Shown here in pieces: positions 18,437-27,877 of a stretch of DNA of 64,000 nt. The notes beneath the pieces are model-generated. The model saw only the letters and a program-made list of their open reading frames with translations. It was not told where the DNA came from and did not search any database. This DNA comes from [Empedobacter] haloabium (GTDB taxonomy: Bacteria; Pseudomonadota; Gammaproteobacteria; Burkholderiales; Burkholderiaceae_D), in contig CP136508.1 of assembly GCA_008011715.2 (NCBI GenBank), positions 1,674,001-1,738,000 of the forward strand, written 5' to 3'. How positions within the stretch are numbered: the first letter of the stretch is position 1; every line of letters begins with the position of its first letter. Made by a program: the position numbers and the translations under genes.

Positions 18437-18832
18437 TCAAACAGGGTCGTGGCATACCGCTTCGATGTTGTGCCCGTCCGGGTCCAGCACGAAGGCGCCG
18501 TAGTAATTGGGATGGTAGTGTGCACGGATGCCGGGAGCGCCATTGTCGCGCCCGCCAGCCGCCAGCGCGGCGGCGTGGAACGCGTCGACCAGCGCGCGGC
18601 TGTCCACGCGCAGTGCCACGTGGACGGTGTTGCCGGCCGTGCCGCCGGACCTGGCTTCCGAGATCCAGAAGTCCGGCTTCGGCGCGATGCCGAAGCCCGC
18701 CACGCGAACGGTGCCCGTGATCTCCGGGCCCAGTTCCATCAGCATGGCATAGCCGATCGGTGCCAGCGCCTTCTCGTAGAACGCGCGGCTGTTTGAAAAA
18801 TCGGTGACGACGATTCCAACGTGGTCGATCAT
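18437..18832 (-). CDS. VOC-fold (glyoxalase/bleomycin-resistance type) protein
   Basis: A 131-residue protein of the vicinal-oxygen-chelate superfamily. It starts MIDHVGIVVTDFSNSRAFYE, whose His is a usual metal ligand. It ends with YGAFVLDPDGHNIEAVCHD, in which the Glu is the usual last ligand. A GGAG ribosome site precedes the ATG. The substrate is unknown; members include glyoxalases, dioxygenases and drug-binding proteins. It sits between argF and argG in one apparent operon, an unusual place whose meaning is not evident. Confidence 0.88.
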   Translation of the reverse strand: MIDHVGIVVTDFSNSRAFYEKALAPIGYAMLMELGPEITGTVRVAGFGIAPKPDFWISEARSGGTAGNTVHVALRVDSRALVDAFHAAALAAGGRDNGAPGIRAHYHPNYYGAFVLDPDGHNIEAVCHDPV

Positions 18833-18856
18833 GGCTTTGTCTCCGCGATAGTGGTT

Positions 18857-19783
18857 TTATTTGCCGTCGAGGCGGCCCAGCAGCAGGTATTCGATCAGGG
18901 CCTTCTGGATGTGCAGGCGGTTTTCCGCCTCGTCCCACACCACCGATTGCGGGCCGTCGATGACCTCGGCCGAGACTTCCTCGCCGCGGTGGGCCGGCAG
19001 GCAGTGCATGAACAGCGCGTCCGGCGCGGCGCGCGCCATCTTGGCGCTGTCCACGATCCAGCCGTCGAAGGCCTTCAGGCGTGCCGCGTTTTCCTGCTCG
19101 TAGCCCATGCTGGTCCACACGTCGGTGTTGACCAGGTGCGCGCCCTCGCAGGCATCCGACGGGTTGTCGAACAGCGTGAAGCGCTTGGTCGACACCAGCG
19201 ACATGTCGATGTCGTAGCCCTTCGGCGTGGACACGTTCAGGTGGAAGCCGAACACCTCGGCCGCCTGCAGCCACGAATACAGCATGTTGTTGGCGTCGCC
19301 CACCCACGCCACCGTCTTGCCCGTGATGGGGCCGCGGTGCTCGTAGTAGGTGAAGATGTCGGCGAACACCTGGCAGGGATGGTGTTCGTTGGTCAGGCCA
19401 TTGATGACGGGCACGCGCGAGTTGGCGGCGAAGCGCTCGATGATGTCCTGGCCGAAGGTGCGCACCATGATGATGTCGCACATGCGGGACATGACCTGGC
19501 CCGCGTCCTCGACGGGTTCGCCGCGGCCCAGCTGCGAGTCGCGCGTGTTCAGGTAGATGGCGGCGCCACCCAGCTGGTGCATGCCGGCCTCGAACGACAG
19601 GCGCGTGCGGGTCGAGTTCTTCTCGAACACCATCACCAGCGTGCGGTCGATCAGCGGATGATAGATCTCGTAGTTCTTGAACTTGCGCTTGATGACGTGG
19701 GCGCGTTCGATCACGTATTCGTATTCCTCCAGCGTGAAATCGGAAAACTGGAGGTAGTGCTTGATCGGTTTTTGGATAGACAT
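18857..19783 (-). CDS. argF: Ornithine carbamoyltransferase
   Basis: A 308-residue enzyme that makes citrulline from ornithine and carbamoyl phosphate. Family motifs are present: carbamoyl-phosphate site STRTRLSFEAGMHQLGG, HPCQVFAD, the DANNMLYSW region and ornithine site MHCLPAHRGEEVS. The ATG at 19783 is used; an in-frame GTG two codons upstream is possible, and neither has a strong ribosome site. A TATAAT for this gene may lie at 19837-19842. It is the first gene of the argF-VOC-argG unit and supplies the substrate for ArgG. Confidence 0.96.
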   Translation of the reverse strand: MSIQKPIKHYLQFSDFTLEEYEYVIERAHVIKRKFKNYEIYHPLIDRTLVMVFEKNSTRTRLSFEAGMHQLGGAAIYLNTRDSQLGRGEPVEDAGQVMSRMCDIIMVRTFGQDIIERFAANSRVPVINGLTNEHHPCQVFADIFTYYEHRGPITGKTVAWVGDANNMLYSWLQAAEVFGFHLNVSTPKGYDIDMSLVSTKRFTLFDNPSDACEGAHLVNTDVWTSMGYEQENAARLKAFDGWIVDSAKMARAAPDALFMHCLPAHRGEEVSAEVIDGPQSVVWDEAENRLHIQKALIEYLLLGRLDGK

Positions 19784-19836
19784 GATCACTTCGGTTTTGT
19801 GCCGGGGGCACCCCGGGGGCCCAGCTTAGCGAATCA

Positions 19837-19842
19837 ATTATA
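19837..19842 (-). promoter_or_regulatory. Possible -10 box of argF
   Basis: TATAAT on the minus strand, about 54 bases upstream of the argF ATG and just after the stop of the preceding kinase gene, in an AT-rich patch. No convincing -35 match is visible and no clear ArgR box could be recognised by eye. Confidence 0.4.
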
Positions 19843-19851
19843 TGATGTTTT

Positions 19852-22674
19852 TCAATAAATGGTGACCGGCTCGGCCGGGTCCGGGCTGGGCGCCACCAGC
19901 GGCAGCTCCAGGGTGAAGGCGGTGCCGCGCGGCCCGCTCGTCACGCCGATCTGGCCGCCCAGCAGCGAGGTGACGATGTTGTAGCTGATCGACAGCCCCA
20001 GCCCGCTGCCGCCCTGGCCCAGCTTGGTCGTGAAGAACGGGTCGAAGATGCGGGTCAGGTTTTCCGGGGCGATGCCGCCGCCGTTATCGTCGAACACGAT
20101 GGTAACGCGCCCGTCCACGGCCGGGTGCGCCATCAGCCGGATGCGCCCGCCCTCGCGGCCGTCGAACGCGTGCAGCAGCGCATTGTTGATCAGGTTCGTG
20201 ATGACCTGGCCGAACGGGCCGGGATAGCTGTCCAGCGCGATCCCGTCCGGCACCTCGACGACGATGCGGTGGCTGGAGGCGCGGATACGGTTCATCATCG
20301 TCGCCACGATCTCGTGCGTCACCTGCTGCAGGTTGAAGGTGCGGCGCTGCTCGGTGGTGCGGTCCACCGCGACCTGCTTGAAGCTGGCCACCAGGTCGGC
20401 CGCGCTGCGCAGGCCGCGCATCACCAGCTCGGACGCGCGGCGGGCGTCGGCGATGAAGGCGGTCAGTTCGGAGCGGCGCAGGCCCGGGCCGTTCAAGGTC
20501 CTCTCCAGTTCCTCGGTCTTCTGCTCCAGCGTGCTGGCGATCAGCAGGCTGTTGCCGATCGGGGTGTTCAGCTCGTGCGCCACGCCGGCCATCAGCGCGC
20601 CCAGCGCCGCTAGCTTTTCCTGCGACACCAGCGCCGACTGCGCCTCCTGCAGCTGGCGGTAGGCATGCGCGTTGTCCAGCGCGATGGCGCCGTAGGCGCA
20701 CAGGGTGCGGAAGATCAGCCGTTCGCGCTCGCCGAAGGCGTGCGGCTGGGTCGACTGCACCGTGACGACGCCCAGCACGCGCTCGCCCAGCACCAGCGGC
20801 ACGTACAGGGCGCTGGCGCTGGCGTCGGGCAGGGGACCGCGCACGGGTTCGGTCGCCGCATCCTGGACGTACACCTCGCTGCGCTCGCGCACGCAGCGCG
20901 CGCACCATGCCGTCGTGTGATCCAGTTCGATCCGGGTCGGCGCCATCGGCTGGCCGCCTTCCAGCGCGAACGCGGGCACCAGGGCACGCCCGCCGTCGAT
21001 CAGGTAGACGGCAAACACGTGCGGCGCCAGCAAGGCCTGCACGTAGCGGTTCAGCACTTCGTACACGGCCGCCGCGTCGAGGTGGATCGTGATCTCCTGG
21101 CCGATGGCGGACAAGCGCTCCAGCGTGGCGCTGGTCTGCTGTAGCAGCTCGGCGCGGCGCGCTTCCGACATCGCCAGCTCGCGGTGGTGCATGCCTTCCG
21201 CGCGCGCCTGCTCGGTTTGCTGGTGTACCTGCATCGCAATCGCGCGGCCGGTCGCCTCCTGGCTGTGCGTCTTCTCGTGCGAGACGCTGGCCGCGCGCGC
21301 CATGTCGTAGGCGCGGCGGTAGTCTTCCAGCCGCGCGTATTCGGCCGCCAGCGCGTCGTACAGATCGCCCGGCACCGTGTAGCCGGTGATCGTCGAGGCG
21401 ATCGCCAGCGCGCGGTGCAGATAGTGCAGGGTGGGGTTGGCCTCCGTCATGCCTTCCGGCGCCGGCAGCAGGTGGTGCGCGCCGGCGCGGCTGTGGATCA
21501 GCGCCAGCACGCGCAGCCCGGCGATGTGGTTGTACGTGTTGTCATGGCCGTGCGCCAGTTCGACCGCCTGTTGCGCCAGCACCAGCGCTTCGGCGGGGCG
21601 GTCCAGGAAGCACAGCGCGTGGGCCTGGCCGCGCCGCGCCACCATGCGGAAATCGGCCTGGTCCAGCACATCGGCGCGCACGGCCAGGCGCTCGAACGCA
21701 TCGAGCGCGCCGGCATAATCCGCGCGTGCCAGGCACAGGTCGCCCTGGTACTGCAGCGCGATCGCGAACAGCCGGCTGGCGGCATACGGCCGCAGGATTT
21801 CCAGCGCCTCGTGCAGCAGCTCGTCGGCCGCGTCCAGCCGGCCCAAGCGGCGCACGGTGTCGGCCGTGTGCAGCAGCGCCGCGCCGATGCTGCGCGGCCA
21901 GCCGGTGGGGCGGGCCAGGTCGAGCGCGCGCTGCATCCATTCCAGCGCCGAGTGGTGATCGTTCAGGTTGGAGAATTTCTCGCCGATGTTCGAGGCGGCG
22001 ATGATGGCGGCGCGCACCTGGCCGGTTTCCAGCGCGGCCTCGTAGGTGCGCAGGTAGAAGCCGGCGGCGCCGCCGAAGTCGCTGCCCTGGCTGGCGGCGA
22101 TGCCGAGGAAGTCGTTGATCCAGCAGTCCAGCGCGGGCGGCACGTCGGCCGCCAGGTCGAAGCGGTCGCCCCAGCGTTCGCGCGCGCTGCCGATGTCGCG
22201 CAGCACGGCCCAGCGCGCGCTGGCCGCGTCCGCGATGGCTTCGCGTTCGGCATCGCCGGCATCGCGCGCGGCCTGGGCGCTGCGCGCCAGTTCGGCGTCG
22301 CGGTACAGGTGGTCGCCGTTGTCCACCGCGATCCAGGCGCGCAGCCAGTGCGTGTCGGCGCAGCCGGCGTGTTCGCCCAGTTCGCGGAAGGCCTGCAGCG
22401 CTTCGTCCGCCTGCGCCTGGGCTGTCTCCAGTTCGCCCATCAGCCAGGCCACCTCGGCGCGCAGCAACAGCAGGCGCGCGCGCGCCGGCCGGGCTTCGGG
22501 CGCACTGGCCAGCAGCTGCTCCGCCTCGTCGGCCAGCGCCACGGCGCGCAGGCTGTCGCGCTGGCGCAGGTGCCAGGCCAGCGGCAGCAGCACCGGCAGG
22601 CGCGCCGCGCCCTTCAGCGGCAGCAGGGCCAGCTCCCATTGTGCTACGTCGTCGTCGGTGGCGAACATGTCCAT
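19852..22674 (-). CDS. Soluble TPR-GAF sensor histidine kinase
   Basis: A 940-residue kinase without transmembrane segments. Residues ~40-460 are helical Ala/Leu-rich repeats of tetratricopeptide type. A coiled coil follows (~465-520), then a GAF domain (~525-665: TSATLERLSAIGQEITIHLD, then LVLGERVLGVVTVQS). The dimerisation domain holds the phospho-His near residue 700 in MAGVAHELNTPIGN. The ATPase domain has NLINNALLHAFDG, FDDNGGGIAPENL, FFTTKLGQGGSGLGL and ends in TAFTLELPLV. No receiver domain or regulator gene is adjacent, so the partner is unknown. Two ATG codons lie close together at the start, and the ribosome site is weak. Confidence 0.9.
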   Translation of the reverse strand: MDMFATDDDVAQWELALLPLKGAARLPVLLPLAWHLRQRDSLRAVALADEAEQLLASAPEARPARARLLLLRAEVAWLMGELETAQAQADEALQAFRELGEHAGCADTHWLRAWIAVDNGDHLYRDAELARSAQAARDAGDAEREAIADAASARWAVLRDIGSARERWGDRFDLAADVPPALDCWINDFLGIAASQGSDFGGAAGFYLRTYEAALETGQVRAAIIAASNIGEKFSNLNDHHSALEWMQRALDLARPTGWPRSIGAALLHTADTVRRLGRLDAADELLHEALEILRPYAASRLFAIALQYQGDLCLARADYAGALDAFERLAVRADVLDQADFRMVARRGQAHALCFLDRPAEALVLAQQAVELAHGHDNTYNHIAGLRVLALIHSRAGAHHLLPAPEGMTEANPTLHYLHRALAIASTITGYTVPGDLYDALAAEYARLEDYRRAYDMARAASVSHEKTHSQEATGRAIAMQVHQQTEQARAEGMHHRELAMSEARRAELLQQTSATLERLSAIGQEITIHLDAAAVYEVLNRYVQALLAPHVFAVYLIDGGRALVPAFALEGGQPMAPTRIELDHTTAWCARCVRERSEVYVQDAATEPVRGPLPDASASALYVPLVLGERVLGVVTVQSTQPHAFGERERLIFRTLCAYGAIALDNAHAYRQLQEAQSALVSQEKLAALGALMAGVAHELNTPIGNSLLIASTLEQKTEELERTLNGPGLRRSELTAFIADARRASELVMRGLRSAADLVASFKQVAVDRTTEQRRTFNLQQVTHEIVATMMNRIRASSHRIVVEVPDGIALDSYPGPFGQVITNLINNALLHAFDGREGGRIRLMAHPAVDGRVTIVFDDNGGGIAPENLTRIFDPFFTTKLGQGGSGLGLSISYNIVTSLLGGQIGVTSGPRGTAFTLELPLVAPSPDPAEPVTIY

Positions 22675-22702
22675 GGCGGGCCTGGCGGGAGGATAGGAAG
22701 GT

Positions 22703-23596
22703 CTAGTAAAGTGTCTGGGCCGACTCGTGCAGCAGCTGGCCGTACAGCTCGTGCCGCATGGGCGCGATCTTGCCGGCGCCGACGGCGTCGAGGATGGCGC
22801 ATTGCGGCTCGGCCAGGTGGCGGCAGTTGTAGTACTTGCAGCCGCCGAGATACGGCGCGAAATCGCGGAAGGCCCGTTCCAGCATGCCTTCGGACAGGTG
22901 ATAGAGCCCGAATTCCTGGAAGCCGGGCGAGTCGATCACGCTGGCGCCGCCGGAAAGGTGGTACAGGCGGGTAAAGGTCGTGGTGTGCTTGCCGGTGTCG
23001 AGCTTGGCCGAGATCTCGCGCGTGGCGATGTCCGCATCCGGCACCAGGAGGTTGATCAGCGATGACTTGCCCATGCCGGACTGGCCGATCAGGATCGTCG
23101 ACTGGCCGTCCAGCAGCGGCGCCAGCTCGGCCACCGTGTCGTCCGGGCGCTCCTTGGCCGACACCTCGTGTACCGGGTAGCCCATCGCCGCGTACACCTT
23201 CAGCCGCGTGCGCGCCTGCTCCAGGTTGGCCGTGACGTCCACCTTGTTCAGCACCAGCCGCACGGCGATGCCGGCCGCCTCGGCGGCCACGGTCGCGCGC
23301 GACACCAGGTCGTCCGAGAAGCTCGGTTCCGTGGCGACGACGATGAACAGCTGCGTCACGTTGGCCGCCAGCAGCTTGGACTTGTACTGGTCGGAGCGGT
23401 ACAACAGCGTGCGGCGTTCCTGGATCTTGTCGATCACGGCCTGGTCGGGCGACGTGAACGTGACGTCGACGATGTCGCCCACCGCCACGTTGGTCTTCTT
23501 GCCGCGGGTGACGCACTGCACGTGGCTGCCATCGACGTCGGCCAGGTAGTGGCGGCCGTGCGCCGCGATGACGATGCCGGTCTTCTGCTGCTTCAT
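22703..23596 (-). CDS. rsgA: Ribosome small-subunit biogenesis GTPase RsgA
   Basis: A 297-residue circularly permuted GTPase that acts in late 30S maturation. The motif order is permuted: NKVD (G4) near residue 120 comes before the P-loop [12 protein letters not shown] near residue 170 and G3 DSPGFQEFG. An N-terminal OB fold and a C-terminal Zn site ([14 protein letters not shown]) complete the family layout. Its ATG overlaps the stop of the M48 protease gene by four bases, so the two are co-translated. Confidence 0.96.
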   Translation of the reverse strand: MKQQKTGIVIAAHGRHYLADVDGSHVQCVTRGKKTNVAVGDIVDVTFTSPDQAVIDKIQERRTLLYRSDQYKSKLLAANVTQLFIVVATEPSFSDDLVSRATVAAEAAGIAVRLVLNKVDVTANLEQARTRLKVYAAMGYPVHEVSAKERPDDTVAELAPLLDGQSTILIGQSGMGKSSLINLLVPDADIATREISAKLDTGKHTTTFTRLYHLSGGASVIDSPGFQEFGLYHLSEGMLERAFRDFAPYLGGCKYYNCRHLAEPQCAILDAVGAGKIAPMRHELYGQLLHESAQTLY

Positions 23597-24861
23597 TGGG
23601 CCGCCAGGTTCAGGTGCCGGATGCGGATCGAGGCCGGCGGGTGCGAGTCGTAGAACGCCGAGTGCAGCGGATCCGGCGTCAGGGTCGAGGCATTGTCCTC
23701 GTACAGCTTGACGAGGGCCGCCACCAGGTCGGCGCGGCTGGCGTGGCGGGCCGCGAACGCGTCCGCCTCGAACTCGTGCTTGCGCGAGCCCAGCGAGGCC
23801 AGCGGCGAGAACAGGAAGGTGAACACGGGCAGCGCCAGCATGAACAGGATCAGCGCCAGCGCGTCGTTCGACTGGCCCGGCGCGATGATGGGCGAGACGC
23901 CCAGGCCGGTGTAGAACCAGACCTGGTTCTTCAGCCAGCCCAGCAAAGCGAGGAACGCCAGCGACAGCGCGAACATCATGGCGATGCGCTTGACGATGTG
24001 TTTCAGCTTGAAGTGTCCCAGCTCGTGCGCCAGCACGGCCTCGATCTCGGCCGGCGACAGGCGCGAGAGCAAGGTATCGAAGAACACAATGCGCTTGTTG
24101 GCGCCGAAGCCGGAGAAGTAGGCGTTGCCGTGCGCGCTGCGCTTGGAGCCGTCCATCACGAACAGGCCTTTCGAGGCGAAGCCCACGCGCGTCATCAGGC
24201 CTTCGATGCGGCTCTTCAGCGACTCGTCGGCCAGCGGCGTGAATTTATTGAACAGGGGCGCGATGACGGTCGGGTAGAGCACCATCACCAGCAGTTGGAA
24301 GCCGGTCCAAACCAGCCAGGCGTACAACCACCACAGCTCGCCCGCCTTGTCCATCAACACCAGGATCACCCAGACTAGGGGCAGGCCCAGTGCGGCGCCG
24401 ACCAGCGTGTTCTTCACCATGTCGCCGAAGAACAGGGCCGGGGTCATCTTGTTAAAGCCGAAGCGCTGCTCCAGGCGGAACTGGCGGTAGTAGTCGAACG
24501 GCACGTCGATGGCGCCGGACACCAGCGCGAACGCTACGACCAGGCCGATCTGGTAGGCCATGCCGCCGCCGGTGGCGCCGAACACCTGCACCGACAGCCA
24601 TTGCAGGCCGCCCAGCAAGGTGAAGCCGACCAGCACCGCGCTGTTGACGAGCAAGGTGACCAGGCCGAACTTGGTGCGCGCCACCGTGTAGTCGGCCGCC
24701 TTCTGGTGCGCGTCCAGCGGGATCTTCTCGGCAAATTCGGCCGGCACGGCGGCGCGGTGGCGCAGCACATGGCGGATGTGGCGCGAGGCCAGCCAGAAGC
24801 GCACCGCCAGCATCAGCGCCAGGAAGGCGACAAACAAAATCGAAAACGCGTGTGAATACAT
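23593..24861 (-). CDS. M48 family (Ste24-type) membrane metalloprotease
   Basis: A 422-residue integral membrane zinc protease. The HEXXH site is at residues 279-283 in [13 protein letters not shown]; the third ligand Glu is expected in [13 protein letters not shown]. About six or seven hydrophobic segments occur, including a start [20 protein letters not shown]. It resembles CAAX protease Ste24, with active site between transmembrane helices, and may degrade misfolded membrane proteins. It is the first gene of the unit with rsgA and is divergent from orn, with only 48 bases between the start codons. Confidence 0.92.
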   Translation of the reverse strand: MYSHAFSILFVAFLALMLAVRFWLASRHIRHVLRHRAAVPAEFAEKIPLDAHQKAADYTVARTKFGLVTLLVNSAVLVGFTLLGGLQWLSVQVFGATGGGMAYQIGLVVAFALVSGAIDVPFDYYRQFRLEQRFGFNKMTPALFFGDMVKNTLVGAALGLPLVWVILVLMDKAGELWWLYAWLVWTGFQLLVMVLYPTVIAPLFNKFTPLADESLKSRIEGLMTRVGFASKGLFVMDGSKRSAHGNAYFSGFGANKRIVFFDTLLSRLSPAEIEAVLAHELGHFKLKHIVKRIAMMFALSLAFLALLGWLKNQVWFYTGLGVSPIIAPGQSNDALALILFMLALPVFTFLFSPLASLGSRKHEFEADAFAARHASRADLVAALVKLYEDNASTLTPDPLHSAFYDSHPPASIRIRHLNLAAQ

Positions 24862-24909
24862 TCTATGCCTGTGAGAAAATGGCGGTCTTGTTTAGGCCAA
24901 GAGATAATT

Positions 24910-25497
24910 ATGTCACAAGAGAACGAAACTACCGCGGGGCAAGCAGCTCCGCAGCGTCCCAACGAAATGAACCTGGTGTGGGTCGACATGGAAATGACGG
25001 GCCTGGAGCCCGACACCGACCGCATCATCGAGGTCGCCATCGTCGTCACCGACATGCACCTGAACGTGCTGGCCGAAGGCCCGGTGCTGGTGATCCACCA
25101 ATCCGATGCCACGCTGGACGCGATGGATTCCTGGAACAAGGGCACGCACGGCCGTTCGGGCCTGATCGACAAGGTCAAGGCCTCCACGGTGACGGAGGAG
25201 CAGGCCGAGGCCGAGCTGATCGCGTTCATGAAGCAATGGGTACCGGCGGGTAAATCGCCGATGTGCGGCAACACGATCGGCCAGGACCGCCGCTTCATGG
25301 TGCGCTACATGCCCAAGCTGGAAGCGTTCTTCCATTACCGGAACGTGGACGTGTCGACCATCAAGGAACTGTGCCGCCGCTGGAAGCCGGAAGTGATCGC
25401 CGGCTTCAAGAAGGCGCAGAAGCACACGGCGCTGGCCGACATCCTCGAGTCGATCGAGGAGCTGAAGTACTACCGCGAGCATTTCATAAAGCTGTGA
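24910..25497 (+). CDS. orn: Oligoribonuclease
   Basis: A 195-residue 3'-5' exoribonuclease that degrades two-to-five-base RNAs and pGpG from cyclic-di-GMP turnover. DEDDh motifs are seen: [18 protein letters not shown] (D and E), the [12 protein letters not shown] segment (D), and [14 protein letters not shown] (H and D). The ATG at 24910 is chosen because AAGAGAT lies upstream and because it gives the family length; upstream codons add an unrelated leader. The ~14-residue N-terminal tail is longer than in E. coli. Confidence 0.97.
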   Translation: MSQENETTAGQAAPQRPNEMNLVWVDMEMTGLEPDTDRIIEVAIVVTDMHLNVLAEGPVLVIHQSDATLDAMDSWNKGTHGRSGLIDKVKASTVTEEQAEAELIAFMKQWVPAGKSPMCGNTIGQDRRFMVRYMPKLEAFFHYRNVDVSTIKELCRRWKPEVIAGFKKAQKHTALADILESIEELKYYREHFIKL

Positions 25498-25627
25498 TGC
25501 GCAAACCGTAAGCCGGCGGCTTGTGTGTTGCTAGCGTTGCAAGAAGTTGACGCTGGCGATGCACGCCGTCACGGCGCATGGGATAGCTGGTTATAATTTT
25601 TGCCACGCCATCCGTCGAGGAATTTCC

Positions 25628-26308
25628 ATGCGCCCGAAAACGCTTCCCGCCGCGACCCTGCTGTGTTGCGTGCTCGTCACCGGCCATGCCCAGGCCGCAC
25701 CTTACCAGCTCACCTCGCATGTCGGCGGCGTGGCGACCTACTTCAACATCGACGGCTACGGATTCCACGATCTCGTGGACGGCAGCGGCCACACCGCCTT
25801 CGACATCACCTGGCGCGCCCTGATCGATTATTCAGGCAGCGGCGACTATGCGTCGCCTGGCTATGGCGCGGTCGAGTTGACCATCGCGATCAACGGCCAG
25901 CCCGCCCAGACCAGCACGATCGAGGGCCTATTCTTCGTCGATCGCAGCAATTTCTCCAGCACGCCCGAGGCCGGCACGGCCTTCGTCACGCAAAGCCTGA
26001 TCATCATGCCGATGGGGTGGGGCAATGGCCTGAGTTTCAGGCAGGCGACGGCATTTCCCCCCGACCTGGCCAGCGACCCCGGCAGCCTGCCAGCGCACGT
26101 ACCGGCCGGCGCCAGCAGTGGCCGGATCGAGTACTCGCTCTACTACAGCAACGAGGAGGGGGAATTCCGCTATGGCGGCATCGACGGCCAGGTGACGGAC
26201 ATGTCGTTCACACTGGTGCCGGTGCCCGAGCCGGCCGGCTGGGCCATGCTCGGTGCCGGCCTGCTGCTGACCGGCGTGGTGGCGCGCCGCCGCGTGTTCC
26301 AGCGCTGA
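25628..26308 (+). CDS. PEP-CTERM sorted protein 1
   Basis: A 226-residue exported protein. The Sec signal peptide is MRPKTLPAATLLCCVLVTGH, with likely cleavage after AQA. The C-terminus carries a PEP-CTERM signal: VPEPAGWAMLGAGLLLTG followed by ARRR, which exosortase systems cleave. The mature part is Gly/Tyr-rich with strand patterns and no known enzyme motif. GAGGAA precedes the start. It is a paralogue of the next gene, which has the same length, and both have the same order of short blocks (TSHV, FDIT, DYSG). No exosortase gene is in the window. Confidence 0.87.
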   Translation: MRPKTLPAATLLCCVLVTGHAQAAPYQLTSHVGGVATYFNIDGYGFHDLVDGSGHTAFDITWRALIDYSGSGDYASPGYGAVELTIAINGQPAQTSTIEGLFFVDRSNFSSTPEAGTAFVTQSLIIMPMGWGNGLSFRQATAFPPDLASDPGSLPAHVPAGASSGRIEYSLYYSNEEGEFRYGGIDGQVTDMSFTLVPVPEPAGWAMLGAGLLLTGVVARRRVFQR

Positions 26309-26320
26309 AGAATCGCAAGC

Positions 26321-26352
26321 AGCAAAACAGCAAAACAGCAAAACAGCAAAAC
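26321..26352. repeat. Four-copy AGCAAAAC microsatellite
   Basis: Four exact tandem copies of the 8-base unit AGCAAAAC lie between the two PEP-CTERM genes, 69 bases before the start of the second. A unit length not divisible by three in a promoter-proximal gap is the type of tract that can vary by slipped-strand pairing. It could alter spacing in the promoter or leader of the second gene. Confidence 0.85.
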
Positions 26353-26420
26353 AGCATTATGCATGGAGCTTGCGCGCAGCACTCCTGGCATATTTCCAGC
26401 CCATACTCACGGAGTCCGAC

Positions 26421-27101
26421 ATGTATCGAAAAGCGATAGGCCCCGTTGTCCTGCTTTCTTGTGCGCTTGTAGCCGGCTTGGCCCACGCGAGGCCATACGA
26501 GATGACGTCGCACGTCTCCGGCGTGCTCGGTAGCCGAGCGGAGCTGCAGGATTATGGCTTCAATATTGTAGGCGCTCAGGGCGACCGTTTTGACATAACT
26601 TACCGGGCCGTGGTGGATTATTCCGGTTTCGGGCAATACGGGAGCTACGGATCTATCCCCGTCGAGATCACCTTCGGACTCAACGGGTTTGAGGGCCAGA
26701 CCAACACGATCATGGGCGGATTGTCCATGTATCGAACCAGGTACACGAGTGGGCCTGACGTCGGCAAAACGTACCTGAGTTTCTCTTTCGTCAGTAACTT
26801 CCTGGTGGAACCGAACCGTGGCTTCGAATTCTATCACCTGGTTGAATTCGACGGGGCATTGGCGGCCAACCCGTACAGCTTGCCCTTCAATGTGCCAGAG
26901 ACAGCCAGCAGCGGGGATATGATGGCTGTCTTTTATGAACGGGGCTGGTCGGAGACGCATTACTATGGCGAGGCTGGCGGCCCAATCGACAGCATCTCTT
27001 TTTCGCTGACGCCGCTGCCGGTCCCCGAGCCGGCCGGCTGGGCCATGCTCGGTGCCGGCCTGCTGCTGACCGGCGCGGTCGCGCGCCGCCGCCGGTGCTG
27101 A
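26421..27101 (+). CDS. PEP-CTERM sorted protein 2
   Basis: A 226-residue exported protein paralogous to the preceding one. The signal peptide MYRKAIGPVVLLSCALVAGL ends in AHA. The mature part has TSHVSGV, RFDITYRAVVDYSG and GQTNTI blocks in the same order as its neighbour. The C-terminus is a PEP-CTERM signal (VPEPAGWAMLGAGLLLTG, ARRRR). GGAG lies upstream of the ATG at 26421. The body of the gene is visibly less GC-rich than its neighbours, while the last 52 bases before the Arg codons are identical to those of gene 1. Function is unknown. Confidence 0.87.
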   Translation: MYRKAIGPVVLLSCALVAGLAHARPYEMTSHVSGVLGSRAELQDYGFNIVGAQGDRFDITYRAVVDYSGFGQYGSYGSIPVEITFGLNGFEGQTNTIMGGLSMYRTRYTSGPDVGKTYLSFSFVSNFLVEPNRGFEFYHLVEFDGALAANPYSLPFNVPETASSGDMMAVFYERGWSETHYYGEAGGPIDSISFSLTPLPVPEPAGWAMLGAGLLLTGAVARRRRC

Positions 27102-27122
27102 AGGCGGCGGGTACCGCGCGGA

Positions 27123-27815
27123 TTACTGCTGCTCGGCGCCGCAGCACTTCTTGAACTTCTTGCCGCTGCCGCAAGGGCAGTCGTCGTTGCGGCCCACTTT
27201 CGGCTCGTCGCGCTTGACGGTGCCGACGGCGGCCTTGCGGCGCGGTACCCAGAACTTGTGGATCGCCGGCAGGTTGGCCTCGATCGCCAGCGCCAGCTTG
27301 TGCGCTTTGACCGGGTCTTCCACTTCCGGCAATTCGTCTTCGGCGATCTCGTCCGCGCCCAGCAGGTAGATCGGGCGCATCAGGTCGGCGATCTCGGAAT
27401 CGAAGATCTCGTCCCACGAGCCTTCCCGCAGCTCCATGCCTTCCCAGAAGCCCCAGCACCACGCCTCGGCGTCGATCAGCATCTGGCCTTCGTGCTCGTG
27501 CTCCACGAACAGCGGCTCGAATTCCTTCGGCGCCACTTCGAACGTGACCAGCACTTCGTTCATGAAGCGCATGATCAGGTTGAGGATGCGTTCCTCTTCC
27601 TTGCCGTTCTTGAATTTCGGCGCCTGCTTGCCGTCCTCGCCCCACACGCGCGGCAGCCACTCGGCCGGCATGATGGTTTCCGGACCGATGGCGATGGCCG
27701 TCAGGTAGCCGTGCAGGTGGTCCATCGTCATCGAATCTTCCGGGCTGCGGTCGCCCAGCAGGAATTGGTCCAGTTCGTCGAATTCTTTTTCGGAAAGGGG
27801 CTGGTCGAGTTGCAT
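27123..27815 (-). CDS. UPF0149 (YecA) family protein with SEC-C zinc motif
   Basis: A 230-residue cytoplasmic protein. It begins [20 protein letters not shown]; the helical UPF0149 domain contains [20 protein letters not shown] and [12 protein letters not shown]. The C-terminus is a SEC-C zinc motif, [19 protein letters not shown] (CxC-x8-CC), as at the end of SecA. Such motifs bind zinc and, in SecA and its relatives, contact ribosomes or SecB. Its exact role is unknown. It is divergent from srkA, with 62 bases between starts that must hold both promoters. Confidence 0.93.
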   Translation of the reverse strand: MQLDQPLSEKEFDELDQFLLGDRSPEDSMTMDHLHGYLTAIAIGPETIMPAEWLPRVWGEDGKQAPKFKNGKEEERILNLIMRFMNEVLVTFEVAPKEFEPLFVEHEHEGQMLIDAEAWCWGFWEGMELREGSWDEIFDSEIADLMRPIYLLGADEIAEDELPEVEDPVKAHKLALAIEANLPAIHKFWVPRRKAAVGTVKRDEPKVGRNDDCPCGSGKKFKKCCGAEQQ

Positions 27816-27877
27816 GATAGTGCCTGTTCTGTTCAAAGTAATCCGACAGTATACGCGCTGCGCCTTACAATGGCGAC

